Under the pieces are notes generated by a model that saw only the letters and a program-made list of their open reading frames with translations, was not told the origin of the DNA and made no database searches. A stretch of DNA of 64,000 nt, taken from contig CM042684.1 of NCBI GenBank assembly GCA_023614405.1, positions 209,132,941 to 209,196,940 of the forward strand. The letters run 5' to 3'. Below, piece by piece: positions 46,108 through 60,619 of the stretch. How positions within the stretch are numbered: the first letter of the stretch is position 1; the number at the start of each line of letters is the position of its first letter. The stretch is from Avena insularis (lineage: Eukaryota > Streptophyta > Magnoliopsida > Poales > Poaceae). Made by a program: the position numbers and the translations under genes.

Positions 46108-48190
46108 ATGTCTGTTCTTTTCATAAACCACATGAGCATGTCTGTTCTTTTCACAAACCACATATGGATCCACCAGTGTCATTGCATGTATGTTCTTTTC
46201 CTAAAACACATATGGATCCATCAGTGTCATTGCATGTGTGTTCTTTTCATGAACCACAACTAGAGTCATTGCATGTGTGTTCTTTTACAAACCACATATG
46301 GATCCACTAGAGTCATTGCATGCATGTTCTTTTCATAGACCACATATGGATCCACCAGAGTTTATTGCATGTGTTCTTTTCACAAACCACATATGGATCC
46401 ACCAGTGTCATTGCATGTCTGTTCTTTTCCTAAAACACATATGGATCCACTAGAGTCATTGCATGTATGTTCTTTCATTGAACCACAGCTAGAGTCATTG
46501 CATGTGTGTTCTTTTACAAACCACATATGGATCCACCAGAGTCATTGCATGCATGTTCTTTTCATAGACCACATATGGATCCACCAGAGTTCATTGCATG
46601 TCTATCCTTTTCACAAACCACATATGAATCCACTAGAGTCATTGTATGTGTGTTCTTTTCACAAACCACATATGGATCCACCAGAGTCATTTCACGTGTG
46701 TTATTTTCATTAACCACAACTAGAGTCATTGCATGTGTGTTCTTTTCACAAACCACAACTAGAGTCATTGCATGTGTGTTCTTTTCATTAACCACAGCTA
46801 GAGTCATTACATGTCTGTCCTTTTCACAAACCACATATGGATCCACCAGAGTCATTGCATGTCTGTTCTTTTCATAGACCACATATGGATCCACCAGAGT
46901 TCATTGCATGTCTGTTCTTTTCATAAAGAACATGAGCATGTGTGTTCTTTTCACAAACCTCATATGGATCCACCAGTGTCATTGAATGTGTGTTCTTTTC
47001 CTAAAACACATATGGTTCCACCAGTGTCATTCCATGTGTGTTCTTTTCATGAACCGCAACTAGTGTCATTGCATGCGTGTTCTTTTACAAACCACATATG
47101 GATCCACCAGAGTCATTGCATGCATGTTCTTTTCACAGACCACATATGGATCCACAAGAGTTCATTGCATGTATGTTCTTTTCACAAACCACATATGGAT
47201 CCACTAGAGTCATTGCATGTGTGTTCTTTTCCCAAACCATGTATGGATCCACTAGAGTCATTGCATGTGTGTTACATTAACCACAACTAGAGTCATTGCA
47301 TGTGTGTTCTTTTCATAAACCACATGAGCATGTGTGTTCTTTTCACAAACCACATATGGATCCACCACTGTCATTGCATGTATGTTCTTTTCCTAAAACA
47401 CATATGGATCCACTAGTTTCATTGCATTTGTGTTCTTTTCATGAACCACAACTAGAGTCATTGCATGTGTGTTCTTTTACAAACCACATATGGATCCACT
47501 AGAGTCATTGCATGCATGTTCTTTTCATAAACTACATTAGCATGTGTGTTCTTTTCACAAACCACATATGGATCCACTACTGTCATTGCATGTCTGTTCT
47601 TTTCCTAAAACACATATGGATCCACTAGTTTCATTGCGTTTGTGTTTTTTTCATGAACCACAACTAGAGTCATTGCATGTGTGTTATTTTACAAACCACA
47701 TATGGATCCACTAGAGTCATTGCATGCATGTTCTTTTCATAGACCACATATGGATCCACCAGAGTTTATTGCATGTTTTATTTTCACAAACCACATATGG
47801 ATCCACAAGAGTCATTGCATGTGTGTTCTTTTCAAAAACCACATATGGATCCACCAGAGTCATTGCATGTGTGTTATTTTGATTAACCACAACTAGAGTC
47901 ATTGCATGTGTGTTCTTTTCACAAACCACAACTAGAGTCATTGCATGTGTGTTCTTTTCATAGACCACATATGGATCCACCATAGTCATTGGATGTGAGT
48001 TATTTTCTTTAACCACAACTAGAGTCATTGCATGTGTGTTCTTTTCATAAACCACAACCAGAGTCATTGCATGTCTATCCTTTTCATAGACCACATATGG
48101 ATCCACCATAGTCATTGCATATCTGTTCTTTTCATAAACCACATGAGCAGGTCTGTTCTTTTCACACACCACATATGGATCCACCAGTGT
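46108..48190. repeat. Segment duplicated at 53081-55117 (offset 6,973 then 6,926)
   Basis: Near-identical over about 2 kb. The offset changes from 6,973 to 6,926 because the second copy lacks one 47-bp stretch near 54059. The match ends at about 55117, where the second copy switches to sequence resembling 52150 onward. Confidence 0.8.
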
Positions 48191-49178
48191 CATTGCATGT
48201 CTGTTCTTTTCCTAAAACACATATGGATCCATCAGTGTCATTGCATGTGTGTTCTTTTCATGAACCACAACTAGAGTCATTGCATGTGTCTTCTTTTACA
48301 AACCACATATCGATCCACCAGAGTCATTGCATGCATGTTCTTTTCATAGACCACATATGGATCCACAAGAGTTCATTGCATGTCTGTTCTTTTCACAAAC
48401 CAGATATGGATCCACTCGAGTCATTGCATGTGTGTTCTTTTCACAAACCATGTATGGATCCACTAGAGTCATTGCATGTCTGTTATTTTAATTAACCACA
48501 ACTAGAGTCATTGCATGTGTGTTCTTTTCACAAACCACATACGGATCCACCAGAGTCATTGCATGTGTGTTATTTTGATTAACCACAACTAGAGTCATTG
48601 CATGTGTGTTCTTTTCACAAACCACAACTAGAGTCATTGCATGTGTGTTCTTTTCATAAACCACATGAGCATGTGTGTTCTTTTCACAAACCACATATGG
48701 ATCCACCACTGTCATTGTATGTCTGTTCTTTTCCTAAAACACATATGCAACCACTAGTTTCATTGCATTTGTGTTCTTTTCATGAACCAGAGCTAGAGTC
48801 ATTGCATGTGTGTTCTTTTACAAACCACATATGGATCCATCAGTGTCATTTCATGCATGTTCTCTTCATAAACCACATATGGATCCACCAGAGTTTATTG
48901 CATGTCTGTTGTATTCACAAACCACATATGGATCCACCAGAGTCATTACATGTGTGTTGTTTTCAAAAACCACATATGGATCCACCAGAGTCATTGCATG
49001 TGGGTTATTTTGATTAACCACAACTAGAGTCGTTGCATGTGTGTTCTTTTCACAAACCACATGGGCATGTGTGTTCTTTTCACAAACCACATATGGATCC
49101 ACCAGTGTCATTGCATGTCTGTTCTTTTCCTAAAACACATATGGATCCACTAGAGTCATTGCATGTGTGTTCTTTTCA
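47717..49178. repeat. Segment duplicated at 50501-51962 (offset 2,784)
   Basis: Same unit order with few differences, including the rare CACATATGCAACCACTAG unit at 48740 and 51524. 2,784 is 58 x 48 and a multiple of three. Confidence 0.8.
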
Positions 49179-52100
49179 TTAACCACAGCTAGAGTCATTA
49201 CATGTCTGTCCTTTTCACAAACCACATATGGATCCACCAGAGTCATTGCATGTCTGTTCTTTTCATAGACCACATATGGATCCACCAGAGTTCATTGCAT
49301 GTCTGTTCTTTTCATAAAGAACATGAGCATGTGTGTTATTTTCACAAACCTCATATGGATCCACCAGTGTCATTGAATGTATGTTCTTTTCCTAAAACAC
49401 ATATGGATCCACCAGTGTCATTCCATGTGTGTTCTTTTCATGAACCGCAACTAGTGTCATTGCATGCGTGTTCTTTTACAAACCACATATGGATCCACCA
49501 GAGTCATTGCATGCATGTTCTTTTCATAGACCACATATGGATCCACAAGAGTTTATTGCATGTATGTTATTTTCACAAACCACATATGGATCCACTAGAG
49601 TCACTGCATGTGTGTTATTTTCACAAACCATGTATGGATCCAGTAGAGTCATTGCATGTGTGTTACATTAACCACAACTAGAGTCATTGCATGTGTGTTC
49701 TTTTCATAAACCACATTAGCATGTGTGTTCTTTTCACAAACCACATATGGATCCACCACTGTCATTGCATGTCTGTTCTTTTCCTAAAACACATATGGAT
49801 CCACTAGTTTTGTTGCATTTGTGTTCTTTTCATGAACAACAACTAGAGTCATTGCATGTGTGTTCTTTTACAAACCACATATGGATCCACTAGAGTCATT
49901 GCATGCATGTTCTTTTCATAGACCACATATGGATCCACCAGAGTTTATTGCATGTGTTCTTTTCACAAACTACATATGGATCCACAAGAGTCATTGCATG
50001 TGTGTTCTTTTCAAAAACCACATATGGATCCACCAGAGTCATTGCATGTGTATTATTTTGATTAACCACAACTAGAGTCATTGCATGTGTGTTATTTTCA
50101 AAAACCACAACTAGAGTCATTGCATGTTTGTTCTTTTCATAGACCACATATGGATCCACCAGTCATTGGATGTGAGTTATTTTCTTTAACCAGAACTAGA
50201 GTCATTGCATGTGTGTTCTTTTCACAAACCACAACCAGAGTCATTGCATGTCTATCCTTTTCATAGACCACATATGGATCCACCATAGTCATTGTATGTC
50301 TGTTCTTTTCATAAACCACATGAGCATGTCTGTTCTTTTCACAAACCACATACGGATCCACCAGTGTCATTGCATGTATGTTCTTTTCCTAAAACACATA
50401 TGGATCCATCAGTGTCATTGCATGTGTGTTCTTTTCATGAACCACAACTAGAGTCATTACATGTGTGTTCTTTTACAAACCACATATGGATCCACTAGAG
50501 TCATTGCATGCATGTTCTTTTCATAGACCACATATGGATCCACTAGAGTTTATTGCATGTGTTCTTTTCACAAACCACATATGGATCCACAAGAGTCATT
50601 GCATGTGTGTTCTTTTCAAAAACCACATATGGATCCACCCGAGTCATTGCATGTGTGTTATTTTGATTAACCACAACTAGAGTCATTGCATGTGTGTTCT
50701 TTTCACAAACCACAACTAGAGTCATTGCATGTGTGTTCTTTTCATAGACCACATATGGATCCACCATAGTCATTGGATGTGAGTTATTTTCTTTAACCAC
50801 AACTAGAGTCATTGCATGTGTGTTCTTTTCACAAACCACAACCAGAGTCATTGCATGTCTATCCTTTTCATAGACCACATATGGATCCACCATAGTCATT
50901 GCATGTCTGTTCTTTTCATAAACCACATGAGCATGTCTGTTCTTTTCACAAACCACATATGGATCCACCAGTGTCATTGCATGTCTGTTCTTTTCCTAAA
51001 ACACATATGGATCCATTAGTGTCAATGCATGTGTGTTCTTTTCATGAACCACAACTAGAGTCATTGCATGTGTCTTCTTTTACAAACCACATATCGATCC
51101 ACCAGAGTCATTGCATGCATGTTCTTTTCATAGACCACATATGGATCTACAAGAGTTCATTCCATGTCTGTTCTTTTCACAAACCACATATGGATCCACT
51201 CGAGTCATTGCATGTGTGTTCTTTTCACAAACCACGTATGGATCCACTAGAGTCATTGCATGTGTGTTATTTTCATTAACCACAACTAGAGTCATTGCAT
51301 GTGTGTTCTTTTCACAAACCACATACGGATCCACCAGAGTCATTGCACGTGTGTTATTTTGATTAACCACAACTAGAGTCATTGCATGTGTGTTCTTTTC
51401 ACAAACCACAACTAGAGTCATTGCATGTGTGTTCTTTTCATAAACCACATGAGCATGTGTGTTCTTTTCACAAACCACATATGGATCCACCACTGTCATT
51501 GTATGTCTGTTGTTTTCCTAAAACACATATGCAACCACTAGTTTCATTGCATTTGTGTTCTTTTCATGAACCAGAGCTAGAGTCATTGCATGTGTGTTGT
51601 TTTACAAACCACATATGGATCCATCAGTGTCATTGCATGCATGTTCTCTTCATAGACCACATATGGATCCACCAGAGTTTATTGCATGTCTGTTGTATTC
51701 ACAAACCACATATGGATCCACCAGAGTCATTACATGTGTGTTGTTTTCAAAAACCACATATGGATCCACCAGAGTCATTGCATGTGAGTTATTTTGATTA
51801 ACCACAACTAGAGTCGTTGCATGTGTGTTCTTTTCACAAACCACATGGGCATGTGTGTTCTTTTCACAAACCACATATGGATCCACCAGTGTCATTGCAT
51901 GTCTGTTCTTTTCCTAAAACACATATGGATCCACTAGAGTCATTGCATGTGTGTTCTTTTCATGAACCACAACTAGAGTCATTGCATGTGTGTTCTTTTA
52001 CAAACCACATATGGATCCACCAGAGTCATTGCATGCATGTTCTTTTCATAGACCACATATGGATCCACCAGAGTTCATTGCATGTCTGTTCTTTTCATAA

Positions 52101-55100
52101 AGAACATGAGCATGTGTGTTCTTTTCGCAAACCTCATATGGATCCACCAGTGTCATTGAATGTGTGTTCTTTTCCTAAAACACATATGGATCCACTAGTG
52201 TCATTCCATGTGTGTTCTTTTCATGAACCGCAACTAGTGTCATTGCATGCGTGTTCTTTTACAAACCACATATGGATCCACCGGAGTCATTGCATGCATG
52301 TTCTTTTCATAGACCACATATGGATCCACAAGAGTTCATTGCATGTATGTTCTTTTCACAAACCACATATGGATCCACTAGAGTCATTGCATGTGTGTTA
52401 TTTTCACAAACCATGTATGGATCCACTAGAGTCATTGCATGTGTGTTACATTAACCACAACTAGAGTCATTGAATGTGTGTTCTTTTCATAAACCACATT
52501 AGCATGTGTGTTCTTTTCACAAACCACATATGGATCTACCACTGTCATTGCATGTCTGTTCTTTTCCTAAAACACATATGGATCCACTAGTTTCATTGCA
52601 TTTGTGTTCTTTTCATGAACCACAACTAGAGTCATTGCATGTGTGTTCTTTTACAAACCACATATGGATCCACTAGAGTCATTGCATGCATGTTCTTTTC
52701 ATAGACCACATATGGATCCACCAGAGTTTATTGCATGTGTTCTTTTCACAAACCACATATGGATCTACAAGAGTCATTGCATGTGTGTTCTTTTCAAAAA
52801 CCACATATGGATCCACCAGAGTCATTGCATGTGTGTTATTTTGATTAACCACAACTAGAGTCATTGCATGTGTGTTCTTTTCACAAACCAAAACTAGAGT
52901 CATTGCATGTTTGTTCTTTTCATAGACCACATATGGATCCACCATAGTCATTGGATGTGAGTTATTTTCTTTAACCAGAACTAGAGTCATTGCATGTGCG
53001 TTCTTTTCACAAACCACAACCAGAGTCATTGCATGTCTATCCTTTTCATAGACCACATATGGATCCACCATAGTCATTGCATGTCTGTTCTTTTCATAAA
53101 CCACATGAGCATGTCTGTTCTTTTCACAAACCACATATGGATCCACCAGTGTCATTGCATGTATGTTCTTTTCCTAAAACACATATGGATCCATCAGTGT
53201 CATTGCATGTGTGTTCTTTTCATGAACCACAACTAGAGTCATTGCATGTGTGTTCTTTTACAAACCACATATGGATCCACTAGAGTCATTGCATGCATGT
53301 TCTTTTCATAGACCACATATGGATCCACCAGAGTTTATTGCATGTGTTCTTTTCACAAACCACATATGGATCCACCAGTGTCATTGCATGTCTGTTCTTT
53401 TCCTAAAACACATATGGATCCACTAGAGTCATTGCATGTATGTTCTTTCATTGAACCACAACTAGAGTCATTGCATGTGTGTTCTTTTACAAACCACATA
53501 TGGATCCACCAGAGTCATTGCATGCATGTTCTTTTCATAGACCACATATGGATCCACCAGAGTTCATTGCATGTCTATCCTTTTCACAAACCACATATGA
53601 ATCCACTAGAGTCATTGTATGTGTGTTCTTTTCACAAACCACATATGGATCCACCAGAGTCATTTCATGTGTGTTATTTTCATTAACCACAACTAGAGTC
53701 ATTGCATGTGTGTTCTTTTCACAAACCACAACTAGAGTCATTGCATGTGTGTTCTTTTCATTAACCACAGCTAGAGTCATTACATGTCTGTCCTTTTCAC
53801 AAACCACATATGGATCCACCAGAGTCATTGCATGTCTGTTCTTTTCATAGACCACATATGGATCCACCAGAGTTCATTGCATGTCTGTTCTTTTCATAAA
53901 GAACATGAGAATGTGTGTTCTTTTCACAAACCTCATATGGATCCACCAGTGTCATTGAATGTGTGTTCTTTTCCTAAAACACATATGGTTCCACCAGTGT
54001 CATTCCATGTGTGTTCTTTTCATGAACCGCAACTAGTGTCATTGCATGCGTGTTCTTTTCATAGACCACATATGGATCCACAAGAGTTCATTGCATGTAT
54101 GTTCTTTTCACAAACCACATATGGATCCACTAGAGTCATTGCATGTGTGTTCTTTTCACAAACCATGTATGGATCCACTAGAGTCATTGCATGTGTGTTA
54201 CGTTAACCACAACTAGAGTCATTGCATGTGTGTTCTTTTCATAAACCACATGAGCATGTGTGTTCTTTTCAGAAACCACATATGGATCCACCACTGTCAT
54301 TGCATGTCTGTTCTTTTCCTAAAACACATATGGATCCACTAGTTTCATTGCATTTGTGTTCTTTTCATGAACCACAACTAGAGTCATTGCATGTGTGTTC
54401 TTTTACAAACCACATATGGATCCACTAGAGTCATTGCATGCATGTTCTTTTCATAAACTACATTAGCATGTGTGTTCTTTTCACAAACCACATATGGATC
54501 CACTACTGTCATTGCATGTCTGTTCTTTTCCTAAAACACATATGGATCCACTAGTTTCATTGCATTTGTGTTTTTTTCATGAACCACAACTAGAGTCATT
54601 GCATGTGTGTTCTTTTACAAACCACATATGGATCCACTAGAGTCATTGCATGCATGTTCTTTTCATAGACCACATATGGATCCACCAGAGTTTATTGCAT
54701 GTTTTCTTTTCACAAACCACATATGGATCCACAAGAGTCATTGCATGTGTGTTCTTTTCAAAAACCACATATGGATCCACTAGAGTCATTGCATGTGTGT
54801 TATTTTGATTAACCACAACTAGAGTCATTGCATGTGTGTTCTTTTCACAAACCACAACTAGAGTCATTGCATGTGTGTTCTTTTCATAGACCACATATGG
54901 ATCCACCATAGTCATTGGATGTGAGTTATTTTCTTTAACCACAACTAGAGTCATTGCATGTGTGTTCTTTTCATAAACCACAACCAGAGTCATTGCATGT
55001 CTATCCTTTTCATAGACCACATATGGATCCACCATAGTCATTGCATATCTGTTCTTTTCATAAACCACATGGGCAGGTCTGTTCTTTTCACACACCACAT

Positions 55101-58100
55101 ATGGATCCACCAGTGTCATTGAATGTGTGTTCTTTTCCTAAAACACATATGGATCCACTAGTGTCATTCCATGTGTGTTCTTTTCATGAACCGCAACTAG
55201 TGTCATTGCATGCGTGTTCTTTTACAAACCACATATGGATCCACCGGAGTCATTGCATGCATGTTCTTTTCATAGACCACATATGGATCCACAAGAGTTC
55301 ATTGCATGTATGTTCTTTTCACAAACCACATATGGATCCACTAGAGTCATTGCATGTGTGTTATTTTCACAAACCATGTATGGATCCACTAGAGTCATTG
55401 CATGTGTGTTACATTAACCACAACTAGAGTCATTGAATGTGTGTTCTTTTCATAAACCACATTAGCATGTGTGTTCTTTTCACAAACCACATATGGATCC
55501 ACCACTGTCATTGCATGTCTGTTCTTTTCCTAAAACACATATGGATCCACTAGTTTCATTGCATTTGTGTTCTTTTCATGAACCACAACTAGAGTCATTG
55601 CATGTGTGTTCTTTTACAAACCACATATGGATCCACTAGAATGATTGCATGCATGTTCTTTTCATAGACCACATCTGTATCCACCAGAGTTCATTGCATG
55701 TCTATCCTTTTCATAAACCACATATGGATCCACTAGAGTCATTGTATGTGTGTTCTTTTCACAAACCACATATGGTTCCACCAGAGTCATTTCATGTGTG
55801 TTATTTTCATTAACCACAACTAGAGTCATTGCATGTGTGTTCTATTCACAAACCACAACTAGAGTCATTGCATGTGTGTTATTTTCATAAACCACAACTA
55901 GAGTCATTACATGTCTGTCCTTTTCACAAACCACATATGGATCCACCAGAGTCATTGCATGTCTGTTCTTTTCATAGACCACATATGGATCCACCAGAGT
56001 TCATTGCATGTCTGTTCTTTTCATAAAGAACATGAGCATGTGTGTTCTTTTCACAAAGCCCATATGGATCCACCAGTGTCATTGCATGTATGTTCTTTTC
56101 CTAAAACACATATGGATCCATCAGTGTCATTGCATGTGTGTTCTTTTCATGAAACACAACTAGAGTCATTGCATGTGTGCTCTTTTACAAACCACATATG
56201 GATCCACTAGAGTCATTGCATGCATGTTCTTTTCATAGACCACATATGGATCCACCAGAGTTTATTGCATGTGTTCTTTTCACAAACCACATATGGATCC
56301 ACAAGAGTCATTGCATGTGTGTTCTTTTCAAAAACCACATATGGATCCACCAGAGTCATTGCATGTGTGTTATTTTGATTAACCACAACTAGAGTTATTG
56401 CATGTGTGTTCTTTTCACAAACCACAACTAGAGTCATTGCATGTTTGTTCTTTTCATAGACCACATATGGATCCACCATAGTCATAGGATGTGAGTTATT
56501 TTCTTTAACCACAACTAGAGTCATTGCATGTGTGTTCTTTTCACAAACCACAACCAGAGTCATTGCATGTCTATCCTTTTCATAGACCACATATGGATCC
56601 ACCATAGTCATTGCATGTCTGTTCTTTTCATAAACCACATGAGCATGTCTGTTCTTTTCACAAACCACATATGGATCCACAAGTGTCATTGCATGTCTGT
56701 TATTTTCCTAAAACACATATGGATCCATTAGTGTCATTGCATGTTGTGTTCTTTTTATGAACAACAACTAGAGTCATTGCATGTGTCTTCTTTTACAAAC
56801 CACATATCGATCCACCAGAGTCATTGCATGCATGTTCTTTTCATAGACCACATATGGATCCACAAGAGTTCATTGCATGTCTATTCTTTTCACAAACCAC
56901 ATATGGATCCACTCGAGTCATTGCATGTGTGTTCTTTTCACAAACCACGTATGGATCCACTAGAGTCATTTCATGTGTGTTGTTTTCACAAACCACGTAT
57001 GGATCCACCAGAGTCATTGCATGTGTGTTGTTTACATTAATCACAACTAGAGTCATTGCATGTGTGTTCTTTTCATAAACCACATGGGCATGTGTGTTCT
57101 TTTCACAAACCACATATGGATCCACCAGTGTCATTGCATGTCTGTTCTTTTCCTAAAACACATATGGATCCACTAGAGTCATTGTATGTGTGTTCTTTTC
57201 ATGAACCACAACTAGAGTCATTGCATGTGTGTTCTTTTACAAACCACATATGGATCCACCAGAATGATTGCATGCATGTTCTTTTCATAGACCACATCTG
57301 GATCCACCAGAGTTCATTGCATGTCTATCCTTTTCATAAACCACATATGGATCCACTAGAGTCATTGTATGTGTGTTCTTTTCACAAACCACATATGGTT
57401 CCACCAGAGTCATTTCATGTGTGTTATTTTCATTAACCACAACTAGAGTCATTGCATGTGTGTTCTTTTCACAAAACAGAACTAGAGTCATTGCATGTGT
57501 GTTATTTTCATTAACCACAACTAGAGTCATTACATGTCTGTCCTTTTCACAAACCACATATGGATCCACCAGAGTCATTGCATGTCTGTTCTTTTCATAG
57601 ACCACATATGGATCCACCAGAGTTCATTGCATGTCTGTTCTTTTCATAAAGAACATGAGCATGTGTGTTCTTTTCACAAACCCCATATGGATCCACCAGT
57701 GTCATTAAATGTGTGTTCTTTTCCTAAAACACATATGGATCCACCAGTGTCATTGCATGTGTGTTATTTTCATGAACCGCAACTAGTGTCATTGCATGCG
57801 TGTTCTTTTACAAACCACATATGGATCCACCAGAGTCATTGCGTGCATGTTCTTTTCATAGACCACATATGGATCCACAAGAGTTCATTGCATGTATGTT
57901 CTTTTCACAAACCACATATGGATCCACGAGAGTCATTGCATGTGTGTTATTTTCACAAACCATGTATGGATCCAGTAGAGTCATTGCATGTGTGTTACAT
58001 TAACCACAACTAGAGTCATTGCATGTGTGTTCTTTTCATAAACCACATTAGCATGTGTGTTCTTTTCACAAACCACATATGGATCCACCACTGTCACTGC

Positions 58101-59389
58101 ATGTCTGTTCTTTTCCTAAAACACATATGGATCCACTAGTTTCACTGCATTTGTGTTCTTTTCATCAACCACAACTAGAGTTATTGCATGTGTGTTCTTT
58201 TACAAACCACATATGGATCCACTAGAGTCATTGCATGCATGTTCTTTTCATAGACCACATATGGATCCACCATAGTTTATTGCATGTGTTCTTTTCACAA
58301 ACCACATATGGATCCACAAGAGTCATTGCATGTGTGTTCTTTTCAAAAACCACATATGGATCCACCAGAGTCATTGCATGTGTGTTATTTTGATTAACCA
58401 CAACTAGAGTCATTGCATGTGTGTTCTTTTCACAAACCACAACTAGAGTCATTGCATGTTTGTTCTTTTCATAGACCACATATGGATCCACCATATTCAT
58501 TGGATGTGAGTTATTTTCTTTAACCAGAACTAGAGTCATTGCATGTGTGTTCTTTTCACAAACCACAACCAGAGTCATTGCATGTCTATCATTTTCATAG
58601 ACCACATATGGATCCACCATAGTCATTGCATGTCTGTTCTTTTCATAAACCATATGAGCATGTCTGTTCTTTTCACAAACCACATAGGGATCCACCAGTG
58701 TCATTGCATGTATGTTCTTTTCCTAAAACACATATGGATCCATCAGTGTCATTGCATGTGTGTTCTTTTCATGAACCACAACTAGAGTTATTGCATGTGT
58801 GTTCTTTTACAAACCACATATGGATCCACTAGAGTCATTGCATGCATGTTCTTTTCATAGACCACATATGGATCCACCAGAGTTTATTGCATGTGTTCTT
58901 TTCAAAAACCACATATGGATCCACAAGAGTCATTGCATGTGTGTTCTTTTCAAAAACCACATATGGATCCACCAGAGTCATTGCATGTGTGTTATTTTGA
59001 TTAACCACAACTAGAAGCATTGCATGTGTGTTCTTTTCACAAACCACAACTAGAGTCATTGCATGTGTGTTCTTTTCATAGACCACATATGGATCCACCA
59101 TAGTCATTGGATGTGAGTTATTTTCTTTAACCACAACTAGAGTCATTGCATGTGTGTTCTTTTCACAAACCACAACCAGAGTCATTGCATGTTTGTTCTT
59201 TTCATAGACCACATATGGATCCACCATAGTCATTGGATGTGAGTTATTTTCTTTAACCAGAACTAGAGTCATTGCATGTGCGTTCTTTTCACAAACCACA
59301 ACCAGAGTCATTGCATGTCTATCCTTTTCATAGACCACATATGGATCTACCATAGTCATTGCATGTCTGTTGTTTTCATAAACCACATG

Positions 59390-60619
59390 AGCATGTCTGT
59401 TCTTTTCACAAACCACATATGGATCCACCAGTATCATTGCATGTCTGTTCTTTTCCTAAAAGACATATGGATCCATTAGTGTCATTGCATGTGTGTTCTT
59501 TTCATGAATGACAACTAGAGTCATTGCATGTGTCTTCTTTTACAAACCACATATCGATCCACCAGAGTCATTGCATGCATGTTCTTTTCATAGACCACAT
59601 ATGGATCCAGAAGAGTTCATTGCATGTCTGTTCTTTTCACAAACCACATATGGATCCACTCGAGTCATTGCATGTGTGTTCTTTTCACAAACCACGTATG
59701 GATCCACTAGAGTCATTGCATGTGTGTTATTTTCATTAACCACAACTAGAGTCATTGCATGTGTGTTCTTTTCACAAACCACAACTAGAGTCATTGCATG
59801 TGTGTTATTTTCATAGACCACATATGGATCCACCATAGTCATTGCATGTGAGTTATTTTCTTTAACCACAACTAGAGTCATTGCATGTGTGTTCTTTTCA
59901 CAAACCACAACCAGAGTCATTGCATGTTTGTTCTTTTCATAGAACACATATGGATCCACCATAGTCATTGCATGTCTGTTGTTTTCATAAACCACATGAG
60001 CATATGTGTTCTTTTCACAAACCACATATGGATCCACTAGTGTCATTGCATGTCTGGTCTTTTCATAGACCACATATGGATCCACCAGAGTGATTGCATG
60101 TTTGTTCTTTTCATAAACCACATGAGCATGTGTGTTCTTTTCACAAACCACATATGGATCCTCTGGTTTCATTACATGTCTGTTATTTTCCTAAAACATA
60201 TATGGATCCACTAGTGTCATTGAATGTGTGTTCTTTTCATGAACCACAGCTAGAGTCATTGCATGTGTGTTCTTTTACAAACCACATATGTATCCACCAG
60301 AGTCATTGCATGCGTGTTCTTTTCATAGACCACATATGGATCCACTAGGGTTCATTGCATGTATGTTCTTTTCTCAAAACACATATGGATCGACCGGAGT
60401 CATTGCATGTGTGTTCTTTACATAAACCACGTATGGATCCAGCAGAGTCATTGCATGTGTGTTATTTTCATTAACCACAACTATAGTCATTGCATGTGGA
60501 TTCTTTTCACAAACCACAACTAGAGTCATTGCATCTGTGTTCTTTTATAGACCACATATGGATCCACCATAGTCATTGCATGTGTGTTATTTTCATTAAC
60601 CACAACTAGAGTCATTGCA
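59390..60619. repeat. Segment duplicated at 62771-64000 (offset 3,381)
   Basis: At least 1,230 bp, running to the window edge, with only a few substitutions by eye, for example near 60212/63593 and 60228/63609. It includes the rare CCTCTGGTTTCATTAC unit at 60160 and 63541. The second copy probably extends past the window. Confidence 0.88.
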
